Source of the DNA: Sinomonas atrocyanea
Lineage (GTDB): Bacteria > Actinomycetota > Actinomycetes > Actinomycetales > Micrococcaceae
DNA length: 64,000 bases
NCBI RefSeq assembly: GCF_001577305.1
Contig: NZ_CP014518.1
Coordinates: 2,728,001 to 2,792,000, forward strand
Reading direction: 5' to 3'
In this document: positions 9,672 through 17,524 of the stretch, in pieces
Layout of the letters: each line of letters begins with the position of its first letter
How positions within the stretch are numbered: position 1 is the first letter of the stretch
Made by a program: the position numbers and the translations under genes
The notes under the pieces: model-generated
Databases searched by the model: none
Seen by the model: only the letters and a program-made list of their open reading frames with translations
Told to the model about the DNA's origin: nothing

Positions 9672-10672
9672 TCAGGAGGCGGGGCGTGCCCGGCGGGCGC
9701 GCAGCCAGGCCGGGGACGTCAGGTAGGCCACGAGGACGGCGGCGGTCACCACCTGGGCGGCGAACACCCCGCCCGACGGCGCGGTCGCCGCGTAGAAGCC
9801 CGCGAGTCCGGTCAGGACGGAGGCCGCGGTGACCAGGAGCGCGACCTCGAGGTGCCGCAGGCCGTTGTCCGTGAGCCGCTGGTACACGTGCTCCCGGTGC
9901 GAGGCGTACCAGCGCTTGCCCTGCAGGGTGCGCCGCACGAGCGTCGCGAAGGTGTCCGCCAGGTAGACGAGCACGGGCGAGAAGACGTACTCGAGCGGGA
10001 GCTGGGCGAGGAATGCGGCGACCGCGGTGAGCGAGATCCCCGCCCCGAGCAGGTAGCTGCCCACGTCCCCATGAACATCGACCCGCGCAGGACGTTCCAC
10101 GGGAGGAATCCCGCGAAGGAGGCCGCGAGCAGCACGCCCGCGGCGACGAGCCAGCCGTGTCCGGTGGCGGCGCCTGCGGCGGCGTAGAGGATGCCCACGG
10201 CGACGGCGTGCAGCCCCGAGATGCCGTTGATCCCGTCCATGAAGTTGGCGACGTTGATGTAGGCGGCCACGGCCACCATGCCGAGCGGGAGCCACCACAG
10301 GCCCTTGCCCGTGACGAGGATGATCGCGAGGGTGCCCGCGAAGCCGACCGCGAGCTGCAGGGCGGCCCGGCTCTTGATCCGCAGGCCCCGCAGGTCCTCT
10401 GCCCACCCCACGGCGGCGGCCGCGACGGTGCCCGCGACGACGCACGCGGCCAGCCCGGCGCCGTCGTCCGCGAGGCCCGCCGCGAAGGCGACGGCCCAGC
10501 CCGCGAGCAGGCCCATCCCGATGGTCAGCCCGAGCCCCCGCACGGTGGGACGGGTGTGGGAGGAGCGCTCGCCCGGGACGTCGATGACCCCGAGGCGCGT
10601 CAGCACGGGCCGGGCAAGGACGGGCAGCGCGGCGCTGACCGCGAAGGCCAGCGCCGCGGCGAGGACGATCAC
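9672..10672 (-). pseudogene. WecA/WbpL-like undecaprenyl-phosphate sugar-1-phosphate transferase, frameshifted
   Basis: A polyprenyl-phosphate sugar-phosphate transferase (MraY/WecA/WbpL superfamily) that would start a lipid-linked glycan at the membrane. The N-terminal part carries the family landmarks DVPGERSSHTRPTVRGLG and NVANFMDGINGI with about seven membrane helices. At about 10067 the frame breaks: the codons for FMG-DVGSYLLG, a conserved block, continue only in another frame, which then runs on to the stop at 9672 with the expected membrane helices. One base missing from the run at 10067-10070 restores the whole protein (about 333 residues). Its ATG overlaps the upstream dehydratase stop (ATGA), the classic WbpM/WbpL pairing. 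It is either a pseudogene or a sequencing error; the high conservation on both sides favours error. Confidence 0.8.
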
Positions 10673-12528
10673 GCTGCCCCCGACCCCGGAATGACCTCGT
10701 GCGAGAGCTCAGTCTCCTCCTGCACCTGGGCCTCGATCATCGCCTCCTCCGTGCGCGCGCACTCGGCGAGCCAGCGGTCGTAATCGAGGCGGTCCGGGGC
10801 GATGCCGGACGAGGTCGCGTGGGAGATCTTGGGGTGGAGGGGCCGCACGTCGGCGACGTCGGGGTCCACGAGGTCCTCGTGCAGCTTCTCCGCTGGCCGC
10901 AGCCCGGTGAAGACGACGTCGATGTCCTTGCCGGACATCGCGATCATCCGCTCCGCCACATCGAGGATGCGGACCGGTTCCCCCATGTCGAGGATGAGCA
11001 CCTCTCCCCCGCTGCCGATCGCACCGGCCTGGATGACGAGCTGGCATGCCTCGGGGATGGTCATGAAGAAGCGCGTGACCTCGGGATGGGTGACCGTCAC
11101 CGGGCCACCGGTGCGGATCTGCTCGGAGAAGAGCGGCAGCATCGAGCCGCGCGAACCCATGACGTTGCCGAAGCGGACCGAGACGTAGCGCCGTCCGGTG
11201 CGCCCCGCCATCCACGCGGTGAGGCGCTCGGCCATCCGCTTGGAGTGCCCCAGGACGGTGGTGGGGGCCGCGGCCTTGTCGGTGGAGACGTTCACGAACG
11301 CCTCGACCCCGACCGCCTCGGCTGCCCGCAGGACGTTGAGCGTTCCGACGACGTTGGTCTTCCACGCCTCGGCGGGGTACTGCTGGAGCAGCGGCGCGTG
11401 CTTGAGCGCGGCGGCGTGGAAGACCACCTCGGGACGCCGGTCGCGGAAGACGCGGGTGAGCCCCTCGGCGTCGCGGATGCTCACGAGCACCGTGTCCCGG
11501 CCGTCGAGCAGGCCGCGGCCCGTCAGGGAAATCTGGGTGGCCTGGAGGGCGGTCTCGTCGTGGTCGACCATGATGAGCTCGGCCGGGGCGAAGGGGTGGA
11601 TCTGGCGGCACAGCTCGGAGCCGATCGAGCCGCCAGCGCCCGTGACGAGGACGCGCTTGCCGGTGATGTAGCCGGCGATCTCCTCGACCTTGATGTCCAC
11701 CGGCCGCCGGCCGATGAGGTCCTCGACCGCGACCTCGCGGAAGTCGGTGACGCTGTGCGCGCCGCCGCCGAGCATGTCCTTCAGCGGGGGGAGCACGAGC
11801 ACCTTCACTCCGAGCCCTGCCACGCGGTCCGAAACCCCGCGGATGAACGCGGCGTCGGCCGCGGCGAAGGCGAGGATGAGCGCCGTCGACCGCGTCCGGC
11901 GGATGAGCTCGGGGAGGTCCTCGCCGGTGCCGAGGACCTGGACCGAGGAGACCCGCAGGTGCTTCTTGGCGGGGTCGTCGTCGATGAAGCCGGCCGGGTA
12001 GTACGGCGACTTCGGGTCCTGCATCATCCGGGTGACGAGGTTCGAGCCGAGGAAGCCGGCGCCGTAGACGAGCGCCTGCTGGGCGTTCTCCCCCGGCTTC
12101 TGCCGGCTCTCGACCCACATGCGCTTCGCGTACCGGCTCGCCGCCATGAACAGCGCGGCGAACGGGAACGCGATGACGCCCGTGCTGCGCGGGATCTGCA
12201 GGCTGAAGCCGAGGAAGGTGCTCAGGAGCACGAGGATCGTGGCCACGATGAGCGTGACCGAGACCAGGAGCCTGGCCTCCTCGAACGAGCCGAAGCTGTA
12301 CCGGCCCTGGTAGAGGGCCATGCTGAAGCCGACGACTGCCTGGCACAGGATGGCGAGCAGGCTGAACGCCGCGACGCCGTTGGGCGTGAGGGTCTGCTCG
12401 GTGAGCTCGTAGCGGAGGACGACGGCGACGAGGATGGCCAGCGTCCATGCTCCGGCATCCAGGACGAACTGGATCCAGCGCCACAGCACCGGCCTCGGGG
12501 CCTCCGGCGTTGTTGCGGAGAAGCTCAT
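10669..12528 (-). CDS. FlaA1/WbpM/CapD-like nucleotide-sugar 4,6-dehydratase (membrane-bound)
   Basis: A 619-residue protein with four N-terminal membrane helices (about residues 20-135), a first Rossmann-like domain (VYGAGFLGSNL, about 154) and a C-terminal short-chain dehydrogenase/epimerase domain with TGAGGSIG at 296-303 and the family motif STDKAAAPTTVLGHSKR. Relatives convert UDP-GlcNAc to a 4-keto-6-deoxy sugar for glycan biosynthesis. I chose the ATG at 12528 (MSFSATT); the frame extends upstream to 12588 but without a conserved sequence. It overlaps the WecA/WbpL-like gene by 4 nt and lies 93 nt after the glycosyltransferase, forming a small surface-polysaccharide cassette. The exact sugar product cannot be read from the sequence. 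Confidence 0.88.
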   Translation of the reverse strand: MSFSATTPEAPRPVLWRWIQFVLDAGAWTLAILVAVVLRYELTEQTLTPNGVAAFSLLAILCQAVVGFSMALYQGRYSFGSFEEARLLVSVTLIVATILVLLSTFLGFSLQIPRSTGVIAFPFAALFMAASRYAKRMWVESRQKPGENAQQALVYGAGFLGSNLVTRMMQDPKSPYYPAGFIDDDPAKKHLRVSSVQVLGTGEDLPELIRRTRSTALILAFAAADAAFIRGVSDRVAGLGVKVLVLPPLKDMLGGGAHSVTDFREVAVEDLIGRRPVDIKVEEIAGYITGKRVLVTGAGGSIGSELCRQIHPFAPAELIMVDHDETALQATQISLTGRGLLDGRDTVLVSIRDAEGLTRVFRDRRPEVVFHAAALKHAPLLQQYPAEAWKTNVVGTLNVLRAAEAVGVEAFVNVSTDKAAAPTTVLGHSKRMAERLTAWMAGRTGRRYVSVRFGNVMGSRGSMLPLFSEQIRTGGPVTVTHPEVTRFFMTIPEACQLVIQAGAIGSGGEVLILDMGEPVRILDVAERMIAMSGKDIDVVFTGLRPAEKLHEDLVDPDVADVRPLHPKISHATSSGIAPDRLDYDRWLAECARTEEAMIEAQVQEETELSHEVIPGSGAA

Positions 12529-12621
12529 GCGCGTTTCATTGACTCTCTTCCGTGGGGGCCCCGGCGTGTGCCCCGCGTGCGTGTCCAAGATACTCTGCCG
12601 TGCCGGACGGCGCGTCCAGCC

Positions 12622-14466
12622 TCAGCTCCGCGGCGCGACCATGCGCCGGTACCGCCCGGCGCGCACCGAGGTGGGCAGGAAGCGGTACACGGCGCGGATG
12701 CCCACGTTGCGCAGCCAGTCGGCGCGCGTGATGAAGCCGCCGGCCAGGAGCTGGTCCTGGGTGGCGACATCGTTCGCGAGCACCCGCAGGCCGCCGCGCC
12801 GTTCGTAGGCGCCTCCGGAGACCCGGTAGCGCACGAGCGGTTCGGCGAGGTTCCGCACGGCGGCGCCCGCGGCGATCATCCGCACCCACAGCCAGTAGTC
12901 CTCGGCCGCCGGCACCGACTGGTACCCGCCCACCGCCTCGGCGGCGGCGCGGCGGAAGACGACCGTGGGGTGCGAGATCGGGTTGCGGGCCCGGGCGGCG
13001 GCGACGATCTGCGGCGGCGAGGTGGGGACCGAGCGCGTCGCGAGGACCGCCGCCTCGTCGTCGCCGATCTCCTCCATCGCGCTGCCGACGAGGTCGGCGC
13101 CGGCCTCGATGACGGGCAGCTGGGCCGCGAACCGGCGCGGCAGCGAGATGTCGTCCGCGTCGGCGCGGGCGACCACCGCGTGGCGGCACGCCGCCAGGCC
13201 GAGGTCCAGCGCCGCGGTGATGCCGACGTTGGACGGCAGGGCCAGCACGGTCACCGACGTGGCCGGGCCCGTGATGGCCTGCGCGTCGTCGAGGGCGGCC
13301 TGGAGCTCGGCGTGCACCGGCCCGTCGCGCACGATCACGGCCTCCGCCGGCGGCCGCTCCTGCTCGGCGGTGCTCGAGGCGAGGGCGCGCCGGAAGCGGT
13401 GGGCGGTGTCGCCGTCGTACACCGGCAGCAGGAGGCTGAACGGCTCCCCCGCCGGAAGCGGCGCCGCGGGCGGCAGGGCCGGCACGGGCCGCAGCGGGTA
13501 GATGCCCGCGAGGACCTCGGCGTTGCTGCGCGGCGCGCGGAGGGCGTCGCGCAGGCCGCGCGCGAGGCACCCCGCGAGGAGGCGCCGGTCGGCGGACTTG
13601 GCGAAGGTCCGGGCCCAGATCCGGGCCGTCGCGTACGCGTACGCGAGCCGCTCCCACGGGGCGAGGGAATGCGTGCGTCCGTAGAGCCAGAACCGGTTGC
13701 GGACCTCGTAGTAGAACCGCGGGCCCGGGTCCACGTCGGTCGTGCCGAACTTCTTGGTGTGATGCGTCACCACGGAGGCCGGGACCTGGATCGCGTCGTG
13801 GAAGCGGGCCAGCCGCGTCGTGTACTCGAAGTCGTCGCCCCACAGGAAGTAGTCCGCGACCGGCAGGCCGAGCGCCCGCACCGCGTCTCCGGAGAGGAAG
13901 CACGAGACGAACGACGCGCTGCGGATGGGGCGGGCGCCGACTGCCGCGGCGCGGCGGCGCTGCGCGGCGGTGACGCCGAGCCGCTCCCGCATGGAGTTCA
14001 TGGGGTGCTCGCGCCCGTCGGACCAGACCACGTGGCTGGCGAGCACGGTGGGCCGGTGCTCGGGGGCCTGCGCGTACCGGGTCCACGCGTCGACGGCCGC
14101 GGCGAGGGTGTCGGCGTGCGGCTCGGTGTCGTCGTCCATGACCCACACGAGGTCGGCATCGTGGTCGAGCACGGCCCGCTCGATCCCCACGGTGAAGCCG
14201 CCGGCGCCGCCCACGTTGGTGCCGAGCTCCACGAGGTCGATCGCCAGCGGGGTCTGCAGCGTGCGGACGAACTCGGCCGAGCCGTCCGTCGAGGCGTTGT
14301 CCACGACCACCACGGCCGCGGGCAGCATGGTCCCCGACGCGAGTCCCGCGAGGGTGCGCGCGAGCAGCTCTCGGCGGTTGAAGCTCACGACGACGGCGAC
14401 GACGCGCGGGGGCGCCTCCGCGGTCCCGGCTGGAAGGTGCTGGGGTGCGGTTCCCGTGGTGCTCAT
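12622..14466 (-). CDS. Two-domain family 2 glycosyltransferase
   Basis: A 614-residue protein made of two GT2-type domains. The first (about residues 20-300) begins VVAVVVSFNRRELL and has DNASTDGS, the galactofuranosyltransferase-like GTNVGGAGGFTVGI and the metal-binding DDD at 111-113. The second (about 345-600) begins FSLLLPVYDGD and has a RADADD metal site, like chain-extending transferases of capsule or teichoic polymer synthesis. No membrane helix is visible, so it should act on lipid-linked acceptors at the inner face of the membrane. Its start overlaps the Sua5 stop by 4 nt (ATGA). The fusion suggests that one protein adds two different sugars or two successive residues; the substrates are unknown. 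Confidence 0.85.
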   Translation of the reverse strand: MSTTGTAPQHLPAGTAEAPPRVVAVVVSFNRRELLARTLAGLASGTMLPAAVVVVDNASTDGSAEFVRTLQTPLAIDLVELGTNVGGAGGFTVGIERAVLDHDADLVWVMDDDTEPHADTLAAAVDAWTRYAQAPEHRPTVLASHVVWSDGREHPMNSMRERLGVTAAQRRRAAAVGARPIRSASFVSCFLSGDAVRALGLPVADYFLWGDDFEYTTRLARFHDAIQVPASVVTHHTKKFGTTDVDPGPRFYYEVRNRFWLYGRTHSLAPWERLAYAYATARIWARTFAKSADRRLLAGCLARGLRDALRAPRSNAEVLAGIYPLRPVPALPPAAPLPAGEPFSLLLPVYDGDTAHRFRRALASSTAEQERPPAEAVIVRDGPVHAELQAALDDAQAITGPATSVTVLALPSNVGITAALDLGLAACRHAVVARADADDISLPRRFAAQLPVIEAGADLVGSAMEEIGDDEAAVLATRSVPTSPPQIVAAARARNPISHPTVVFRRAAAEAVGGYQSVPAAEDYWLWVRMIAAGAAVRNLAEPLVRYRVSGGAYERRGGLRVLANDVATQDQLLAGGFITRADWLRNVGIRAVYRFLPTSVRAGRYRRMVAPRS

Positions 14467-15296
14467 GCGGGCGGGAGGTCTGCCTGCTCGCCGGCGGCCG
14501 CGGCGGGCTGCTCGGCTGCGGCGTCACCAGCCGCTCCGGCCGGCTGCTCGGCTGCGGGCTCTGCTGCCACGGGCTCTGCGTCCGCCGGCTCTGCGTCCGC
14601 CGGCTCGTGGGCCGCCGGCTCCTCGCCCAGGCCGAGCACGTCCGGTGCGACCTCGCGGATCGCCTCGAGGCTGAGCGCGCCCTGGCGCACGACGCGCAGG
14701 TGCTCCCCCGTGCAGTCGATGATGGTGGAGGGCAGCCCCGCTGCCCCGCCGTCGTCCCCGTCGGCCGGGCGGAAGCCCTCCTCGAGGTAGACCTCCACGC
14801 TCTCGGCGAGCTGCTCGCGGGCCTCCGCTGCGGTCTGGGCCGCGGGATGGCCGGTGCGGTTGGCACTCGAGACGGCGAGCGGGCCCGTGATGGTCAGGAG
14901 CGCCTGGGCGAGCTCGTCGTCGGGGATGCGCAGGGCCACGGTCCCCTTGGTCTCCCCCAGGTCCCAGGTCAGCGAGGGCTGGGCGTGGAAGATGAGCGTG
15001 AGCGGACCCGGCCAGAACTTCTCGGCGAGGGCGCGGCCGGCGGCCGGCACCTCCGTCGCGAGGCCGTCCATGGTCTGCAGGCGCGGGATGAGCACGGGCG
15101 GGGGCATGGAACGGCCGCGGCCCTTGGCGGCCAGGAGCGTGGCGACAGCCTGTGCGGAGAAGGCGTCGGCGGCGATGCCGTAGACCGTGTCGGTCGGCAT
15201 CACGATGCACTGCTTCTGGGCGATCGCGCGCTGGGCGTGGGCGAGGCCCTCGGCGCGCTGCTGGGGATCGGTGCAGTTGTAGGTCGCGGTCGTCAC
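14463..15296 (-). CDS. L-threonylcarbamoyladenylate synthase (TsaC/Sua5 family)
   Basis: Makes threonylcarbamoyl-AMP from threonine, bicarbonate and ATP for the t6A modification of ANN-decoding tRNAs. The YrdC/Sua5 core is recognisable by MPTDTVYGIAADAF, the KGRGR loop and VSSANRTGHPA. After the roughly 210-residue catalytic core comes a low-complexity Ala/Glu/Pro tail of about 60 residues (repeats such as PADAEPADAEP) instead of the C-terminal Sua5 domain, so it is TsaC-like with a disordered tail. I chose the GTG at 15296 because GGAAG lies about 10 nt upstream; an ATG at 15305 is nearly on top of that box. It lies 43 nt downstream of prmC. Confidence 0.9.
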   Translation of the reverse strand: MTTATYNCTDPQQRAEGLAHAQRAIAQKQCIVMPTDTVYGIAADAFSAQAVATLLAAKGRGRSMPPPVLIPRLQTMDGLATEVPAAGRALAEKFWPGPLTLIFHAQPSLTWDLGETKGTVALRIPDDELAQALLTITGPLAVSSANRTGHPAAQTAAEAREQLAESVEVYLEEGFRPADGDDGGAAGLPSTIIDCTGEHLRVVRQGALSLEAIREVAPDVLGLGEEPAAHEPADAEPADAEPVAAEPAAEQPAGAAGDAAAEQPAAAAGEQADLPPA

Positions 15297-15339
15297 GGCG
15301 ACCATTCTTCCACGCACTCTGCCGTGCCCCGTCCGGGCA

Positions 15340-16230
15340 TCAGGCGCGCACCGCGCTCGTGGCGCGCGGGAGGCCGTTGAGGTCGGCGTGGGAGCGCACG
15401 GCAGTCCAGTCCGGGCTCGCCGCGAGCCGCTCGGCGATGCGCCGCGCCTGCACCTCCGCGTGCTCCATGACCAGGAATCCGCCCGGGACGAGGAGCCGCG
15501 CGGCCGTGGCCGCGGCGGCGAGCGGGAGCTCGAGGCCACCGTCGGCGCCCCCGTAGAGCGCCATCTCGGGGTCGTGGAGGGCCGCCTCCAGGTCCCGGGG
15601 GACCATGTCCGGGGGGATGTACGGCGGGTTCGTCACGACGACGTCCACGGTGCCGTCCAGCTCGCCGAGCGCGGTGCGCAGGTCGCCGCGCACCAGCCGG
15701 ACTCGTCCGCCCACCTCGGGCAGCGCGAGGTTCCGCGCGGCCCACGCGTGGGCGAGCTCGGACAGCTCCACGGCGTGCACGACGGCGCCGGGCACCTCGT
15801 GCGCGACCGAGGCGGCGATGGCCCCGGACCCCGTGCCGAGGTCGACGACGACCGGGCGGCCGCCCGCGCGGGCCGGCCCGGCGGCGTCGGGCGCCTCCCC
15901 CGGGGCCGGGGCGACGGCACCGGGGAAGTGCTCCGCGATCCAGTCGAGCGCGACCTGGACGACGCCCTCGGTCTCGGGACGGGGGACGAAGACTCCGGGG
16001 CCGACGGCGAGGGTCAGGTGACGGAAGTGGGCCGCCCCGGTGAGGTGCTGCAGCGGCACGCGCCGGGCGCGCTCCGCGACGAGGTCCCAGAAGCCGTCCG
16101 GGACGGGATGGCCGGCGATGGCGAGCGCCCGCAGGCGGCCGAGGCCGCCCCCGCCCAGCGCATCGCCCGTGGGGCCGTGGGCGAGCAGGTGCTCGGCGAG
16201 GAGCTCCGCGTCCACCCGCGGGCTCGGCAC
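15340..16230 (-). CDS. prmC: Peptide chain release factor N5-glutamine methyltransferase (N-terminus frameshifted)
   Basis: Methylates the glutamine of the GGQ loop of release factors; here it follows prfA directly. The catalytic domain has the SAM-binding VVDLGTGSGAIA and the substrate motif TNPPYIPP. The only intact start is the GTG at 16230 (PSPRVDAELL), but family members have a further helix before this point, and the same frame upstream does encode it (ALRRAAALLAEAG) without any start codon. An ATG at 16335, overlapping the prfA stop as ATGA, lies in another frame and would join it if the C run at 16303-16307 had one more base. The natural gene therefore probably spans 15340-16335. I annotate the intact part. 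Confidence 0.88.
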   Translation of the reverse strand: MPSPRVDAELLAEHLLAHGPTGDALGGGGLGRLRALAIAGHPVPDGFWDLVAERARRVPLQHLTGAAHFRHLTLAVGPGVFVPRPETEGVVQVALDWIAEHFPGAVAPAPGEAPDAAGPARAGGRPVVVDLGTGSGAIAASVAHEVPGAVVHAVELSELAHAWAARNLALPEVGGRVRLVRGDLRTALGELDGTVDVVVTNPPYIPPDMVPRDLEAALHDPEMALYGGADGGLELPLAAAATAARLLVPGGFLVMEHAEVQARRIAERLAASPDWTAVRSHADLNGLPRATSAVRA

Positions 16231-16333
16231 GCCCGCCTCGGCGAGGAGGGCGGCCGCCCGCCGCAGGGCGGCGCCGAGGTCCTCCTCCGCCCCGGCCGCG
16301 CTCCCCCGCCTGCCCCGCTCCCGGCGGCCTCGG

Positions 16334-17407
16334 TCATTCGCCGAGCGCCTCGAGCCGGTGCTGCTCGTCCATGTCGATGCAGGACTGGATGACGGGGCCG
16401 AGGTCGCCGTCCATGACCGCGTCGAGGTTGTACGCCTTGTACCCGGTGCGGTGGTCCGCGATGCGGTTCTCGGGGTAGTTGTAGGTGCGGATGCGCTCGG
16501 AGCGGTCCATGGTGCGCACCTGGGACTTGCGCGCCTCGGCGTTCTCGGCGTCGATCTGCTCCTGCTGGTGCGCGAGGAGGCGGGAGCGGAGCACGCGCAT
16601 CGCGGCCTCGCGGTTCTGCAGCTGGGACTTCTCGTTCTGCATCGCCACGACGATGCCCGTGGGCAGGTGGGTGATGCGCACGGCCGAGTCTGTCGTGTTG
16701 ACGCTCTGGCCGCCGGGGCCCGAGGAGCGGTAGACGTCGATCTTGAGGTCGTTGGCGCTGATCTCGATCTCTTCCGGCTCGTCCACCTCGGGAAAGACGA
16801 GGACGCCGGCCGCGGAGGTGTGGATGCGGCCCTGCGACTCGGTGACCGGCACGCGCTGGACGCGGTGCACCCCGCCCTCGTACTTCAGGTGGGCGAACAC
16901 GCCCTCGGCCGGGTCGCTGGAGCCGCCCTTGACCGCGATCTGGATGTCCTTGTAGCCGCCGAGGTCAGACTCGGTCGAGGAGAGGACCTCGGTCTTCCAG
17001 CCCTTCGACTCGGCGTAGCGCGTGTACATGCGCGTAAGGTCGGCGGCGAAGAGCGCTGCCTCGTCGCCGCCTTCGCCGCCCTTGATCTCGAGGATCACGT
17101 TGCGGGCGTCGTTGGGGTCGCGCGGGATGAGGAGCCGGCGCAGCTTCTCCTGGGCGCTCTCGTGCCCCTCCTTGAGGACGGGGACCTCGGCCGCGAAGTC
17201 GGGATCCTCCTGGGCCATCTCCTCGGCCGCCTCGAGGTCGTCCCCGAGCTGCTTCCAGCGGTTGTAGGCCTCCACGATGCCGTTGAGCTGGGCGGAGCGG
17301 CGGCCGAGCTTCCGCGCCAGCGCCTGGTCCTGGTAGACCGCGGGGTCGCTGAGCTGCTTCTGGATCTCGGCGTGCTCGTCCAGCAGTCCTTGCACGGACT
17401 CGAACAT
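16334..17407 (-). CDS. prfA: Peptide chain release factor 1
   Basis: A 357-residue class I release factor. The codon-recognition motif PVT (in QRVPVTESQGRIHTS) identifies RF1, reading UAA and UAG, and the peptidyl hydrolysis loop GGQ is in SGPGGQSVNTTDSAVR. The ATG at 17407 has AAAGG about 8 nt upstream. It is followed by its own modifying enzyme gene, prmC, with apparent stop/start overlap. Full length, with no anomaly. Confidence 0.97.
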   Translation of the reverse strand: MFESVQGLLDEHAEIQKQLSDPAVYQDQALARKLGRRSAQLNGIVEAYNRWKQLGDDLEAAEEMAQEDPDFAAEVPVLKEGHESAQEKLRRLLIPRDPNDARNVILEIKGGEGGDEAALFAADLTRMYTRYAESKGWKTEVLSSTESDLGGYKDIQIAVKGGSSDPAEGVFAHLKYEGGVHRVQRVPVTESQGRIHTSAAGVLVFPEVDEPEEIEISANDLKIDVYRSSGPGGQSVNTTDSAVRITHLPTGIVVAMQNEKSQLQNREAAMRVLRSRLLAHQQEQIDAENAEARKSQVRTMDRSERIRTYNYPENRIADHRTGYKAYNLDAVMDGDLGPVIQSCIDMDEQHRLEALGE

Positions 17408-17477
17408 GTCAGGGGCCTTTCTGGGGACGGTGCTACAGGTAGGAGCGAGCCGGTGCCGGCTCCCGGGGGAACGACGA

Positions 17478-17515
17478 CGGCGGCCGGGCCCGGGGTCTCC
17501 CGGGCCCGGCCGCCG
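17478..17515 (-). terminator. Hairpin downstream of rho
   Basis: Perfect 17-bp arms (17478-17494 and 17499-17515) around a 4-nt GTCT loop lie 10 nt after the rho stop and 71 nt before the prfA start. There is no U tract, as is usual for actinobacterial terminators. It may end or attenuate transcription between rho and prfA. Confidence 0.6.
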
Positions 17516-17524
17516 TGGAGGGCG

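Noticed and set aside
10699..14790. Long plus-strand open frame opposite the glycan genes
   Set aside because: Antisense shadow of well-conserved proteins caused by high third-position GC; no plausible domain or ribosome binding site.
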